From the NCBI GenBank assembly GCA_001701075.1, contig DAAK01000212.1, forward strand, positions 1 through 22,547: a stretch of DNA of 22,547 nucleotides, in the 5' to 3' direction. The position numbers were made by a program, and so were the translations under genes. The notes below the pieces were generated by a model, which saw only the letters and a list, made by a program, of their open reading frames with translations, was not told where the DNA came from and ran no database searches. The stretch is from Bacteroidales bacterium GP3. GTDB taxonomy: Bacteria; Bacteroidota; Bacteroidia; Bacteroidales; Muribaculaceae. Below, piece by piece: positions 9,181 to 16,614 of the stretch; the stretch's first letter is position 1; each line of letters opens with the position of its first letter.

Positions 9181-11364
9181 TCATTTGATTTTTTTTCCAA
9201 TGGTCCGGTCACCCATCTCTTTTCCGAGAAGACCCCTCTTTTCCACAAGAGCTTGAGTCTCCATAAGGATTTTTTGTTCCTCCTCTGGGGTAGAACGACC
9301 AATTATGCTGTCAAGTTGTCTCATCTTGTCGCGGATCATCTGATTGAGCATTTCATTTTTCCATTCCATTACACCACGGGGCACAAGTATCCTCATCCTG
9401 TCTATCTCCATCTTCCTTTCGCTGACAGGATTGTTGCGGATATAGATGTTGCTCAGGGGCTGCTCCTCATTCATGGCTTCTGTCACAGTGCGCCTGACAT
9501 CATCATCATGATGACTTGAAAGCTTTTGCTCCACATAATACCGGGCAAATTCAAATCGGCGTTTAGCCAGCTCTTCATTCACTCTTTCTTCCAATAAGCG
9601 CTCTGCACGACGGATCTCCTCCATGTTAAGGTTCTTGGCAGCAATTTCATCATAACCTTCCTTTAGCATCTTCTGCCTTTCCTTTTCAAGCCCAGCCTTA
9701 AAAGCGGAATTTTCATTCTGAAAATCTTCCTTCAGGTCGAGAATCCTATTGAAAGTCTTAGCAAAAGGCGGGAAAGTAAACCAAATGTTGTCATCATGAA
9801 TTTCCTCTGCCACGTATTCCGCCGCATTGAGCATATCATGAGTGCCATCTTCAAATTCCACTTCACAGAAGTCAAGGATCCCGTATCTCACACAATTATA
9901 GACTACAGTGCGCTCAAAGGGATAAAAGGGATACATCTCAGCAATCTCTCTTCCCTTGGAGGGCCGGAGCTGTTTTGATAAATCAGGCTGAGGATTGTCT
10001 TCATTCTCCTCAATGCGATCAAGATCAGAATTTTGTCGCTGGCGACGTTGCTGCTCCACGACATCACCTCTCGACTTTTCTACAGCCCCCTCTATCACTT
10101 CTTCCTTTACTCCCAGAATCCTGCTACATTCCTGAATGTAGACATTACGCTTCACTTTATCCGGAATATGAGCAAGCGATTTCACGACGCTTTCTATTGC
10201 AGAAACTCTCTTTTGAGGATCGTTTCCAACATCTTTCAGCAGCACTTGGGCTTTGAAGCGTATTATGTCGGTAGCATGTTGCTTTACGTATTCACGAAAC
10301 TTTTCCGGGGTGTTTTCGCGTGCAAATGAGTCTGGATCATGGCCATCGGGAAGGAGAAGCACCTTGACATTCATCTTATGGGCAAGAAGCATGTCAATGC
10401 CTCGCAAAGATGCCTTTATTCCGGCATCATCACCGTCGTAGATTAATGTGATATTATCAGTAAACCGATGTATCATGGCAATCTGACCATCGGTGAGGGC
10501 TGTGCCGGAAGATGCCACGACATTTTCCATACCTGATTGCCACATGCCGATGACATCCATATATCCTTCTACGAGAAAGCAATTGTCTTGCTTTGCTATC
10601 TCCCCTTTTGCCTGGAAAATACCATAAAGCTCATTGCTCTTCTTATAAATTGAAGATTCCGGAGAATTAATGTATTTGGCCATCGACCCTTTTAGGTCGC
10701 GGCCTCCTAATGCCACGACTTTTCCCGACGGATTCAACACAGGGAATATGACGCGGCCACGAAATCTATCATAGTAAGAACCTGGAGTCTTCTGCGACTG
10801 TCCAAGCACTCCTACATCGGATAGGCTTTTCAAATCCATTCCCTCAAGCTTCGCTGCATCAGAAAGGGAATGGCCGCTGTCAAGGTTATAGCCAAGTCTA
10901 AATTTCTTTATAGCTTCATCTGTCACACCTCTCTGATAGAGATACTGCAAGCCGACAGTCCTTCCTTCCTCAGTGTCACGAAGCTCTTTTTCCATCTTCT
11001 GAGCCGCCCATTCATTGGCCAGAAGAAGGGATTCACGCTCATTAAGCTGCCGACGCTCATCTTCCGAAAGTTCCTTTTCTTCAACCTTTATATTATATTT
11101 TGCGGCAAGATGCAGTAATGCATCATGGTAGGAGAGTCCCTCCTTTTCCATAATGAAATTGACAGGAGAGCCACCTTTCTTGCATGAAAAGCAGTAGCAA
11201 AAGTTTCTTACAGTATTGACAGAAAAAGATGGGGTCTTCTCATTGTGAAAAGGGCAGAGTCCGACGTAATTCCTACCTCGCTTGATAAGATGCACATAAT
11301 CACTGACCACCTCCACAATGTCGGCAGTGTCAGTGATTTTCTGTACGGTTGCTTTATCTATCAT
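9181..11364 (-). CDS. dnaG: DNA primase DnaG
   Basis: The 727-residue primase makes RNA primers at the replication fork. The N-terminal CHC2 zinc finger shows C37, H40, C58 and C61. The TOPRIM core has E266 in LVEGYMDV and the acidic DGDDAG at 310-315; RFRGRVIFPV and LGGRDL (201-224) are the usual basic blocks. The region after about residue 430 is long, charged and partly coiled-coil-like, and should carry the DnaB-helicase-binding domain; total length exceeds the E. coli enzyme (581), as in other Bacteroidota. The start ATG overlaps the dapA stop by the sequence ATGA, so translation is probably coupled. In many bacteria dnaG sits with rpsU and rpoD; that context is absent here. Confidence 0.96.
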   Translation of the reverse strand: MIDKATVQKITDTADIVEVVSDYVHLIKRGRNYVGLCPFHNEKTPSFSVNTVRNFCYCFSCKKGGSPVNFIMEKEGLSYHDALLHLAAKYNIKVEEKELSEDERRQLNERESLLLANEWAAQKMEKELRDTEEGRTVGLQYLYQRGVTDEAIKKFRLGYNLDSGHSLSDAAKLEGMDLKSLSDVGVLGQSQKTPGSYYDRFRGRVIFPVLNPSGKVVALGGRDLKGSMAKYINSPESSIYKKSNELYGIFQAKGEIAKQDNCFLVEGYMDVIGMWQSGMENVVASSGTALTDGQIAMIHRFTDNITLIYDGDDAGIKASLRGIDMLLAHKMNVKVLLLPDGHDPDSFARENTPEKFREYVKQHATDIIRFKAQVLLKDVGNDPQKRVSAIESVVKSLAHIPDKVKRNVYIQECSRILGVKEEVIEGAVEKSRGDVVEQQRRQRQNSDLDRIEENEDNPQPDLSKQLRPSKGREIAEMYPFYPFERTVVYNCVRYGILDFCEVEFEDGTHDMLNAAEYVAEEIHDDNIWFTFPPFAKTFNRILDLKEDFQNENSAFKAGLEKERQKMLKEGYDEIAAKNLNMEEIRRAERLLEERVNEELAKRRFEFARYYVEQKLSSHHDDDVRRTVTEAMNEEQPLSNIYIRNNPVSERKMEIDRMRILVPRGVMEWKNEMLNQMIRDKMRQLDSIIGRSTPEEEQKILMETQALVEKRGLLGKEMGDRTIGKKIK

Positions 11365-12245
11365 TTAAGTGTCTCTACCCAATGGAGTATTTCTGAGGCT
11401 GTTGTTTCGCTCACAGGCACGAGAGGAAGCCTCAATTCATTTTCAAGAAGTCCCATATCATGCATGACGCACTTCACACCTGCTGGATTTCCATCGGCAA
11501 ACAACAGACGGATGATCTCACGGAACTTGAAGTGATAGTCAACAGCCTCGATATAGTTGCCCTCCAAGCAAAGATGCACCATCTCAGAGAAATCCTTAGG
11601 ATATGCATTTCCAAGAACAGAAATCACTCCCTGGGCACCAAGAGTCATCAGAGGATACGTCATGCCATCATCACCACTTAGCACAGTGAAATTCTCTGGT
11701 TTTTCGCGAAGCAGACGCTGGATCTGATGGATGTTGCCGGAAGCTTCCTTGATACCGATAATACCGGGCACCTCCCGAGCAAGACGAAGAGTAGTGTCAG
11801 CCGCCATATTTACACCTGTACGTCCTGGCACATTATAGAGGATGACAGGAAGGGGAGAGGCCTCTGCTATGGCTTTGAAATGACAGAAAATTCCTTCTTG
11901 CGATGGCTTATTATATGGAGGCACAACGGAAAGGATTGCCGAATATCCGGAGAAATCTTCATTCTGCAATTGCCTTACACTTTCAGCTGTATTATTTCCT
12001 CCGACTCCAATCACGAGGGGAATCCTACCTTCCGTACGTTCTTTCACGAAGTTTTTAACTGCAGTCTTTTCCTGAACTGACAGGGTAGGAGTTTCGCCCG
12101 TGGTTCCCAACACTACGAGAAAGTCAGCACCGTTATCCACGACATGATCTATAACCCGTTTAAGAGCAGGGAAATCAATTTCTTTATTTGAAGTAAAGGG
12201 AGTGACCAAAGCTACGCCCATTCCGAGAAAATTCAAGTGTGCCAT
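11361..12245 (-). CDS. dapA: 4-hydroxy-tetrahydrodipicolinate synthase DapA
   Basis: This 294-residue aldolase-type enzyme joins pyruvate and aspartate semialdehyde, the first committed step to diaminopimelate and lysine. The Schiff-base lysine is K166 in IGIKEASG, the tyrosine relay is Y137 in ILYNVPGRTG (with R142), and the GTTGE loop is at 47-51. Length is standard (E. coli 292). It has its own good promoter 35 bases upstream and overlaps dnaG at the 3' end. This ties cell-wall precursor supply to primase synthesis on one transcript, an inference from layout only. Confidence 0.96.
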   Translation of the reverse strand: MAHLNFLGMGVALVTPFTSNKEIDFPALKRVIDHVVDNGADFLVVLGTTGETPTLSVQEKTAVKNFVKERTEGRIPLVIGVGGNNTAESVRQLQNEDFSGYSAILSVVPPYNKPSQEGIFCHFKAIAEASPLPVILYNVPGRTGVNMAADTTLRLAREVPGIIGIKEASGNIHQIQRLLREKPENFTVLSGDDGMTYPLMTLGAQGVISVLGNAYPKDFSEMVHLCLEGNYIEAVDYHFKFREIIRLLFADGNPAGVKCVMHDMGLLENELRLPLVPVSETTASEILHWVETLK

Positions 12246-12279
12246 ATGGAACTTTGTTAATAGATGCTGTTTTCAACTA

Positions 12280-12310
12280 CAAAATTAAGGATTTTTTTTT
12301 ATTCTACAAA
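12280..12310 (-). promoter_or_regulatory. Promoter of dapA-dnaG
   Basis: Minus-strand TTTG (12307-12310), a 19-base spacer and TAATTTTG (12280-12287) match the Bacteroidota consensus exactly. Transcription would start near 12273, about 28 bases before the dapA ATG. Confidence 0.8.
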
Positions 12311-12339
12311 ATTTTTGCGCAAGCGTAGGAGAGAATAGC

Positions 12340-12372
12340 TAACAAAAATACCCTCGATTCACATCGAAGGTA
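12340..12372 (-). terminator. Rho-independent terminator after the tRNA-Gln genes
   Basis: A 10-bp stem (12349-12358 with 12363-12372, one G-U pair) with the 4-base loop 12359-12362 is followed on the minus strand by ATTTTTG. It begins 6 bases after the 3' end of the last tRNA and lies before the dapA promoter. Confidence 0.8.
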
Positions 12373-12378
12373 TAAGCG

Positions 12379-12451
12379 TTGCCTTGGAAAGACTCGAACT
12401 CTCAAAGGCGGAACCAGAATCCGGTGTGCTACCATATTACACCACAAGGCA
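12379..12451 (-). tRNA. tRNA-Gln (anticodon CUG), copy 1
   Basis: The cloverleaf is 73 nt including discriminator A73; CCA is not encoded. The acceptor stem is TGCCTTG/CAAGGCA with U1-A72, as favoured by GlnRS. D arm GTG...CAC encloses a loop containing GG. The anticodon stem-loop has TTCTGGT in the loop, giving CTG at positions 34-36 after U33. The T arm is GAGAG-TTCGAGT-CTTTC with one G-U pair. The variable region is only 4 nt (CTTT). The first anticodon-stem pair (27-43) is C-C, a mismatch shared with copy 2. The D loop is two bases longer than in copy 2. Confidence 0.85.
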
Positions 12452-12473
12452 GAATAATCAAATTTTCAAAATG

Positions 12474-12556
12474 TTGCCTTGGAAAGACTCGAACTCTCTC
12501 GAAATCTATCAATGGCGGAACCAGAATCCGGTGTGCTACCATTACACCACAAGGCA
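12474..12556 (-). tRNA. tRNA-Gln (anticodon CUG), copy 2, with enlarged variable region
   Basis: The acceptor stem, D stem, anticodon arm and T arm are identical to copy 1, but the gene is 83 nt: the D loop is two bases shorter (TAATGGTAG) and the variable region is 16 nt instead of 4. The added bases could form a 4-bp hairpin (TTGA with TCGA, one G-U pair, loop TAGATT), resembling the extra arm of class II tRNAs. Known tRNA-Gln molecules are class I, so this copy may be altered in function, a pseudogene or a special-purpose tRNA. It shares the promoter and terminator with copy 1, 22 bases downstream. Confidence 0.7.
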
Positions 12557-12563
12557 ATATTTA

Positions 12564-12590
12564 ACAAAATACACCACAAGGCTATTTTGT
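12564..12590 (-). repeat. Inverted repeat enclosing a tRNA-Gln 5' fragment
   Basis: A perfect 8-bp inverted repeat (ACAAAATA 12564-12571, TATTTTGT 12583-12590) encloses 11 bases that read, on the minus strand, GCCTTGTGGTG. This equals bases 2-12 of both neighbouring tRNA-Gln genes. It lies between the promoter and tRNA copy 2, so it would be the first structure on the primary transcript. It is probably debris from tRNA duplication; a role in processing is possible but unproven. Confidence 0.6.
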
Positions 12591-12621
12591 GTCATGCGGG
12601 GCGCTTCCCCTTTTGACGATG

Positions 12622-12653
12622 CAAAATTAATGCTTTTTTTTCAACTGACCAAA
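12622..12653 (-). promoter_or_regulatory. Promoter of the tRNA-Gln cluster
   Basis: On the minus strand TTTG (12650-12653), a 20-base spacer and TAATTTTG (12622-12629) match the Bacteroidota consensus exactly. Transcription would begin near 12615, about 60 bases before the mature 5' end of tRNA copy 2. Confidence 0.82.
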
Positions 12654-12678
12654 TATTTTTTCAAAAAAAATGAGTTTT

Positions 12679-13350
12679 TTATTGATTGTAGCCAAGCAGA
12701 TTCTTGAAGTGCTTGGCTATAATATTTTTCACTAAATTGATATCTACTTCTTTATGTAGTTCCGCCGCCATAGATGTCACTCCTTTGTCTAAAAAACCAC
12801 AGGGATTAATCATCCTGAACCCGTTTAAGTCAGTGTTGACATTGAGAGCAAGCCCATGCATGGTGATGTAGCGGCTACATTTCACTCCAAGAGCACAGAT
12901 CTTCCGTTCTCTTTCAGTTCCTGCATCAATCCAAACCCCACTCGCTCCTGCTACCCGCTCACCCTTAAGGCCAAATTCAGACAATGTCCGGATTACGGCC
13001 TCTTCAAGCATCTCCACATAATCCCTGACGCCCATCTTATGAGCTTCAAGATTAAGGATGGGATACGCCACCAGCTGGCCAGGACCATGATAAGTCACAT
13101 CTCCACCTCTTTCTATTCTATGCATCTCAATCCCACGAAGCGCCAATTCCTCTTCCCTAAACAGTATGTTTTCCGGTTTCGCATGTCTGCCGAGAGTGAT
13201 GACCGGATTGTGCTCTACCAATAATATAAATTCCCTATCTATAGGAATTCCTTGTCGCTTCCGCTCCACCATCATGCTGAAAAGCTCTCTCTGCTTGGAA
13301 AGCATTTCACCATAATCAGCATATCCTTCGTCAATTATTTCAAGTGTCAT
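12679..13350 (-). CDS. lipB: Lipoyl(octanoyl) transferase LipB
   Basis: The 223-residue enzyme moves octanoyl groups from acyl carrier protein to lipoyl domains of dehydrogenase complexes, the first step of lipoate synthesis. Signature blocks are HNPVITLGRH (47-56), RGGDVTYHGPGQL (81-93), the catalytic lysine K157 in ALGVK, the MHGLALNVNTDL block (164-175) and the thioester cysteine C184 in INPCG. Length is normal. It follows the DUF5686 gene by 9 bases on the same strand, so the two are likely co-transcribed although their functions are not obviously linked. The tRNA promoter begins just after its stop. No lipA is in the window. Confidence 0.95.
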   Translation of the reverse strand: MTLEIIDEGYADYGEMLSKQRELFSMMVERKRQGIPIDREFILLVEHNPVITLGRHAKPENILFREEELALRGIEMHRIERGGDVTYHGPGQLVAYPILNLEAHKMGVRDYVEMLEEAVIRTLSEFGLKGERVAGASGVWIDAGTERERKICALGVKCSRYITMHGLALNVNTDLNGFRMINPCGFLDKGVTSMAAELHKEVDINLVKNIIAKHFKNLLGYNQ

Positions 13351-13359
13351 ATTCTAAGG

Positions 13360-15747
13360 TCAAAATTTAAAATGAAGGGCTACCCTGAGTCCCGACTTAT
13401 CAATACCTGAAGAATTAAGATAGCTTAGACGCCACACATAGTCAACCCTTAAGATCTTAAATATATTGTCTATACCAGCACTTATCTCCATATAAGGTGT
13501 ATCTCCTAAGACACTGACATTAGCATCAGTAGGGAAACGGAATAAGTTAGGGTGCAGTTCAGGGTTATTCTTCTTGCTCAAAGTTCCCCATAGACATTTG
13601 AATCCTACCACTTCACGAAGCTTTGCCAATTTAACGATAGGGATTCTGTTGAATAAGACTCCATTTCCCCAATATGTCAAATCGCATGATGCGTATCTGT
13701 CCATGGCAAACTCCATAGGATTCATTAGAGAGTATGATTCAGGCTGTATCGTATAACTCAAGTTTGCATTAGCCCACAACAGTTCAGTGAAAGGTACCTG
13801 ACTCCAGATGATTCCTCCTTTAGCCAAGACATCAAGATAACCGAATGAAGAAAACCAAAATCGTTTCCACACCGACATTTCAGTTTTACATACACTGAAG
13901 CGAGAGCCACGGATTGCTTTAGGGCCCCATTCTTGTGAAAGAAGAAATACCGGAGCATCAAGATTGACAGCCATACGTGTCTCTTTGCCTTGTACGAATT
14001 TCTCGCCTGGAGCAAATCTAATCGATCCTCCGATTGATGTTCGCCTATAATAATGGACCTGATTGCCATATCCATCTACGAACGGAAGCCATTGTGAAGC
14101 ATCCTGCTTAATGTGTTCGCCCCAAAAGCTGAAAGTGAAATTATTTGGAAGCTCCAGTCCATACTCCAATCTTGTCTGATGTCGGTAAGTGACAAGCTTA
14201 TCCTTCAAGCGTTTAAGACTGAGGAAAACATTGTCGGCATTTGTGAAATGATAGTGCTGCCCGATCATATCAAGATCATACATGTGAGTAAACCGTATGC
14301 TATTGACCGGAAATTCCCGACTATGATACTTTTTCTTGTTGAATGAATATTCAAGTTCTCCCTTATATTTCCATTTCTTGTCGTGTGTGCCATAAGCGAC
14401 ATATCCTCTTGCAAACCAATGTGGGGATAAGTTGGCTGTTGTCATTCCTCCGACACGTAGCCTTATGCCTTCAATTGGATTAGTGCTGATTAAGGTATTA
14501 ATAGGGCCAAAATCAAACTTACTCTTTTTCCCGGTCTTTATGTATCCATTGACGAGTACTACCAGAACTTTTTCGCCCCAATAAAACAATGGATATTTCC
14601 TCAATTGAGACATAAACGAGTCCATGTTTGATTCAGCTCCCGATAGGGCATCTCCTCTCAAATCAGAAAGGAATTCATCGTTATCTCCTTCAGAAGGACC
14701 AATCTCAATATATGGGCCTATGGCATCATAGGCCCGACTGAGGTCGGCGCGCAGTTTGTCAGAGAAATTCTCAAATCTTGTCATTCGACCGGCAGAGAAC
14801 CGTTGGGCGCCTTGAATAATACAAATGTCAAGATCCAACCGGTCTGACAGCTTGTGCCTATAGCCTGAACTGTCTTTCTCATAAAGCTGTTCTACATAAA
14901 GATTGTCTATGAAGTTAAGATTGACAGTCCTTGGAACCTTCATAAACACTTTTCGTATGAATCCCGTAGTATCCCCTACTTCCACAAAGAGATTGCCGGA
15001 AAAAGTAAAGTCAGCAGGATTACGCGGCATGAATGTCAGCTGCACGCAGCGAGTCCCTTCCACTTCAAGAGTATCCGTGATGAAATAGTGGTAATGGAGG
15101 TTGCCATTTACTGAGAGAGGACTTGGAAACTTATTGTTAAGTATGGTAATGTCATTGTCGTAGATATTTATTTCCCTAAGCAGATCATTGAGCACAACCT
15201 CTACATTCCCGGTGTCAAACATTTCGCTTACGCCGTATGAAGATCCACCCCTCCCGACGGTCTTTTTATTTTTTCCGGCATCTGAATAAAGGATAGTAGA
15301 AGCTTTTTCGTTGAGTAGCACCTTAAGCATCTGCCGTTGTCCGTAAGATGTAGTGTCGAGATATGTCTTAAGCTCAGGATTCTTATTTAGGTCCTCTTCT
15401 GAAATATCAAGTAGTCCGAGAGTGATTTTATCATATTGGTCATAGCTGTAGTTATCCTGATTGCGTGGATCCCCCTTCTTCTGATTTCTTCTGATAGATT
15501 GTATCAACTCCACTGCGGGATTATTTTTTGTGGAATATTTTTCTTTTCGCGGTGTGACAAGCAGCTCTTGAAGTTGACGTGCCTCACGTAGAAAAATGGC
15601 TGTATCCACTTCCAACTGCGGCTCTTGAGCCGAAACCATAAACCCTGAACACCCAAAACCAATACACAAAATGATGATGAGCATCACTTTAGGAAGCAAT
15701 GTCATCATTTTTTTTATTGTTCTTTTGCGGATTATGTCTGATTTCAT
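13360..15747 (-). CDS. DUF5686 family protein, predicted outer-membrane beta-barrel
   Basis: The 795-residue protein has an N-terminal hydrophobic export segment (about 15-40, ending near VSAQE) and the DUF5686 hallmark NNPAVELI at 75-82 followed by a YDQYDKI block. The second half has many alternating aromatic/polar strands and ends in Phe (LRVALHFKF), as expected of an outer-membrane barrel. Relatives often carry a carboxypeptidase-regulatory-like domain at the N-terminus; here there are only about 30 residues between the signal and DUF5686, so that domain is absent. Function is unknown. Met14/15 is an alternative start: it would give a more compact signal peptide and would move the coding region away from the plus-strand promoter at 15724-15755. 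lipB follows closely. Confidence 0.85.
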   Translation of the reverse strand: MKSDIIRKRTIKKMMTLLPKVMLIIILCIGFGCSGFMVSAQEPQLEVDTAIFLREARQLQELLVTPRKEKYSTKNNPAVELIQSIRRNQKKGDPRNQDNYSYDQYDKITLGLLDISEEDLNKNPELKTYLDTTSYGQRQMLKVLLNEKASTILYSDAGKNKKTVGRGGSSYGVSEMFDTGNVEVVLNDLLREINIYDNDITILNNKFPSPLSVNGNLHYHYFITDTLEVEGTRCVQLTFMPRNPADFTFSGNLFVEVGDTTGFIRKVFMKVPRTVNLNFIDNLYVEQLYEKDSSGYRHKLSDRLDLDICIIQGAQRFSAGRMTRFENFSDKLRADLSRAYDAIGPYIEIGPSEGDNDEFLSDLRGDALSGAESNMDSFMSQLRKYPLFYWGEKVLVVLVNGYIKTGKKSKFDFGPINTLISTNPIEGIRLRVGGMTTANLSPHWFARGYVAYGTHDKKWKYKGELEYSFNKKKYHSREFPVNSIRFTHMYDLDMIGQHYHFTNADNVFLSLKRLKDKLVTYRHQTRLEYGLELPNNFTFSFWGEHIKQDASQWLPFVDGYGNQVHYYRRTSIGGSIRFAPGEKFVQGKETRMAVNLDAPVFLLSQEWGPKAIRGSRFSVCKTEMSVWKRFWFSSFGYLDVLAKGGIIWSQVPFTELLWANANLSYTIQPESYSLMNPMEFAMDRYASCDLTYWGNGVLFNRIPIVKLAKLREVVGFKCLWGTLSKKNNPELHPNLFRFPTDANVSVLGDTPYMEISAGIDNIFKILRVDYVWRLSYLNSSGIDKSGLRVALHFKF

Positions 15748-15755
15748 TAATTTTG
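15724..15755 (+). promoter_or_regulatory. Promoter of the CYTH-domain gene
   Basis: TTTG (15724-15727), a 20-base spacer and TAATTTTG (15748-15755) match the Bacteroidota consensus exactly. The start would be near 15762, about 50 bases before the ATG at 15813. The -33 half lies inside the first codons annotated for the divergent DUF5686 gene. Confidence 0.78.
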
Positions 15756-15782
15756 CATCGAAAACGACAGGGTTTCACGCTA

Positions 15783-15790
15783 CAAAATTA
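15783..15790 (-). promoter_or_regulatory. Likely -7 box for the DUF5686-lipB genes
   Basis: A perfect minus-strand TAATTTTG lies 35 bases before the DUF5686 start codon. No TTTG is found 19-21 bases upstream, so the -33 element is weak or replaced by another signal. Confidence 0.5.
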
Positions 15791-15812
15791 ATAAAAAATA
15801 TTCGATTTCATC

Positions 15813-16253
15813 ATGGCATTGGAGATAGAGTATAAATATTTAGTGAAAAATGACAGCTATAAGAAGTTGGCAAAAGCATCAATCCACATATGTCAGGGAT
15901 ATCTATGTAAGGATCCCGAACGGACGGTGCGTGTGAGAATCAAAGGAGATAAGGGCTATATCACAATCAAAGGAAAGAATTCCGGAGCAGTCAGAAGCGA
16001 GTTTGAATATGAGATTGACATTGAGGATGCAAGGAAGATGCTTGATATGTGTCTTAGGCCTATTCTTGAAAAAGTCAGATATATAGTTCCTTTAGAAAAT
16101 CACATCTGGGAAGTAGATGAGTTTATGGGCGAGAGAAGCGGATTGGTCACTGCTGAAATAGAGCTCTCTTCCCCTGATGAAAAATATCTGATTCCTGATT
16201 TTGTGGGAGATGATGTCACAGGGAATCCCGCTTACTACAATTCTAACCTATGA
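15813..16253 (+). CDS. CYTH domain protein (triphosphate-tunnel-type phosphatase/cyclase family)
   Basis: The 146-residue protein opens with the CYTH signature E-x-E-x-K (E4, E6, K8 in LEIEYKYLV). It continues with RTVRVRIKGDKGYITIKGK, the strands that line the basic triphosphate-binding tunnel, then EFEYEID and WEVDEF with further metal-binding acids. CYTH proteins hydrolyse tripolyphosphate or thiamine triphosphate, or act as class IV adenylate cyclases; compact bacterial forms of this size are most often tripolyphosphatases, but substrate cannot be fixed from sequence. It is a single-gene unit with its own promoter, divergent from DUF5686-lipB and convergent with the MerR gene 15 bases away. 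Confidence 0.88.
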   Translation: MALEIEYKYLVKNDSYKKLAKASIHICQGYLCKDPERTVRVRIKGDKGYITIKGKNSGAVRSEFEYEIDIEDARKMLDMCLRPILEKVRYIVPLENHIWEVDEFMGERSGLVTAEIELSSPDEKYLIPDFVGDDVTGNPAYYNSNL

Positions 16254-16275
16254 CATTTTAGCAGGTTGTCATTTT
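16250..16275 (+). terminator. Possible short terminator between convergent genes
   Basis: A 6-bp stem (ATGACA 16250-16255, TGTCAT 16267-16272) with an 11-base loop is followed by TTTCTCTTT on the plus strand. It overlaps the stop codon of the CYTH gene. The stem is weak, so the call is tentative. Confidence 0.35.
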
Positions 16276-16604
16276 CTCTTTGTCAATGACATCAGCATCA
16301 CTTCAAGTTCGCTTCTAATTTCTTGAAGCTCATTGATGACTTTAAGTTTTTTAGAAATATTACTTCGGTTTTGCCTGAACTGAGCTTTTGCAGCATCCAC
16401 CTTTAGTCCCTTTGTTCTCAGGAGATAGTGTATGATGCGCAGATTCTCTATGTCAGCCGGAGAATATTGCCTGATTCCAGTCGGGGTCCTTGACGGAGCA
16501 ATCTCCGGAAATTCTATTTCCCAATAGCGTATCGTAGCCTGTGGAACACCGAGAAATTCTGCCACATCCCCAATCTTATAATATTTTTTATTAAAGTCTT
16601 CCAT
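16269..16604 (-). CDS. MerR-family transcriptional regulator, small
   Basis: I prefer the ATG at 16604 (111 residues, MEDFNKKYYKIGDVAEFLGV): it gives a normal MerR N-terminus and a gap of 10 bases from the upstream peptidase gene. The upstream ATG at 16646 would add 14 residues inside that gene. The winged helix is clear: YKIGDVAEFLGVPQATIRYWE, then the wing with RQYSPADIENLRIIHYLL. A short C-terminal coiled coil (KKLKVINELQEIRSEL) would dimerise; there is no effector domain and no cysteine sensor. Its position at the end of the amidase-MlaD-M23 group suggests control of envelope genes, though target is unknown. Similar small MerR proteins are common in Bacteroidales. Confidence 0.88.
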   Translation of the reverse strand: MEDFNKKYYKIGDVAEFLGVPQATIRYWEIEFPEIAPSRTPTGIRQYSPADIENLRIIHYLLRTKGLKVDAAKAQFRQNRSNISKKLKVINELQEIRSELEVMLMSLTKRK

Positions 16605-16614
16605 CCCAAATAAG

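Noticed and set aside
8887..9519. A 210-codon plus-strand open frame
   Set aside because: It spans the ends of two well-supported minus-strand genes (ABC ATPase and dnaG) and has no recognisable features.
12379..12707. Two plus-strand open frames across the tRNA region
   Set aside because: They read the antisense of the two tRNA-Gln genes and the AT-rich promoter; repeated peptide segments simply reflect the duplicated tRNA.
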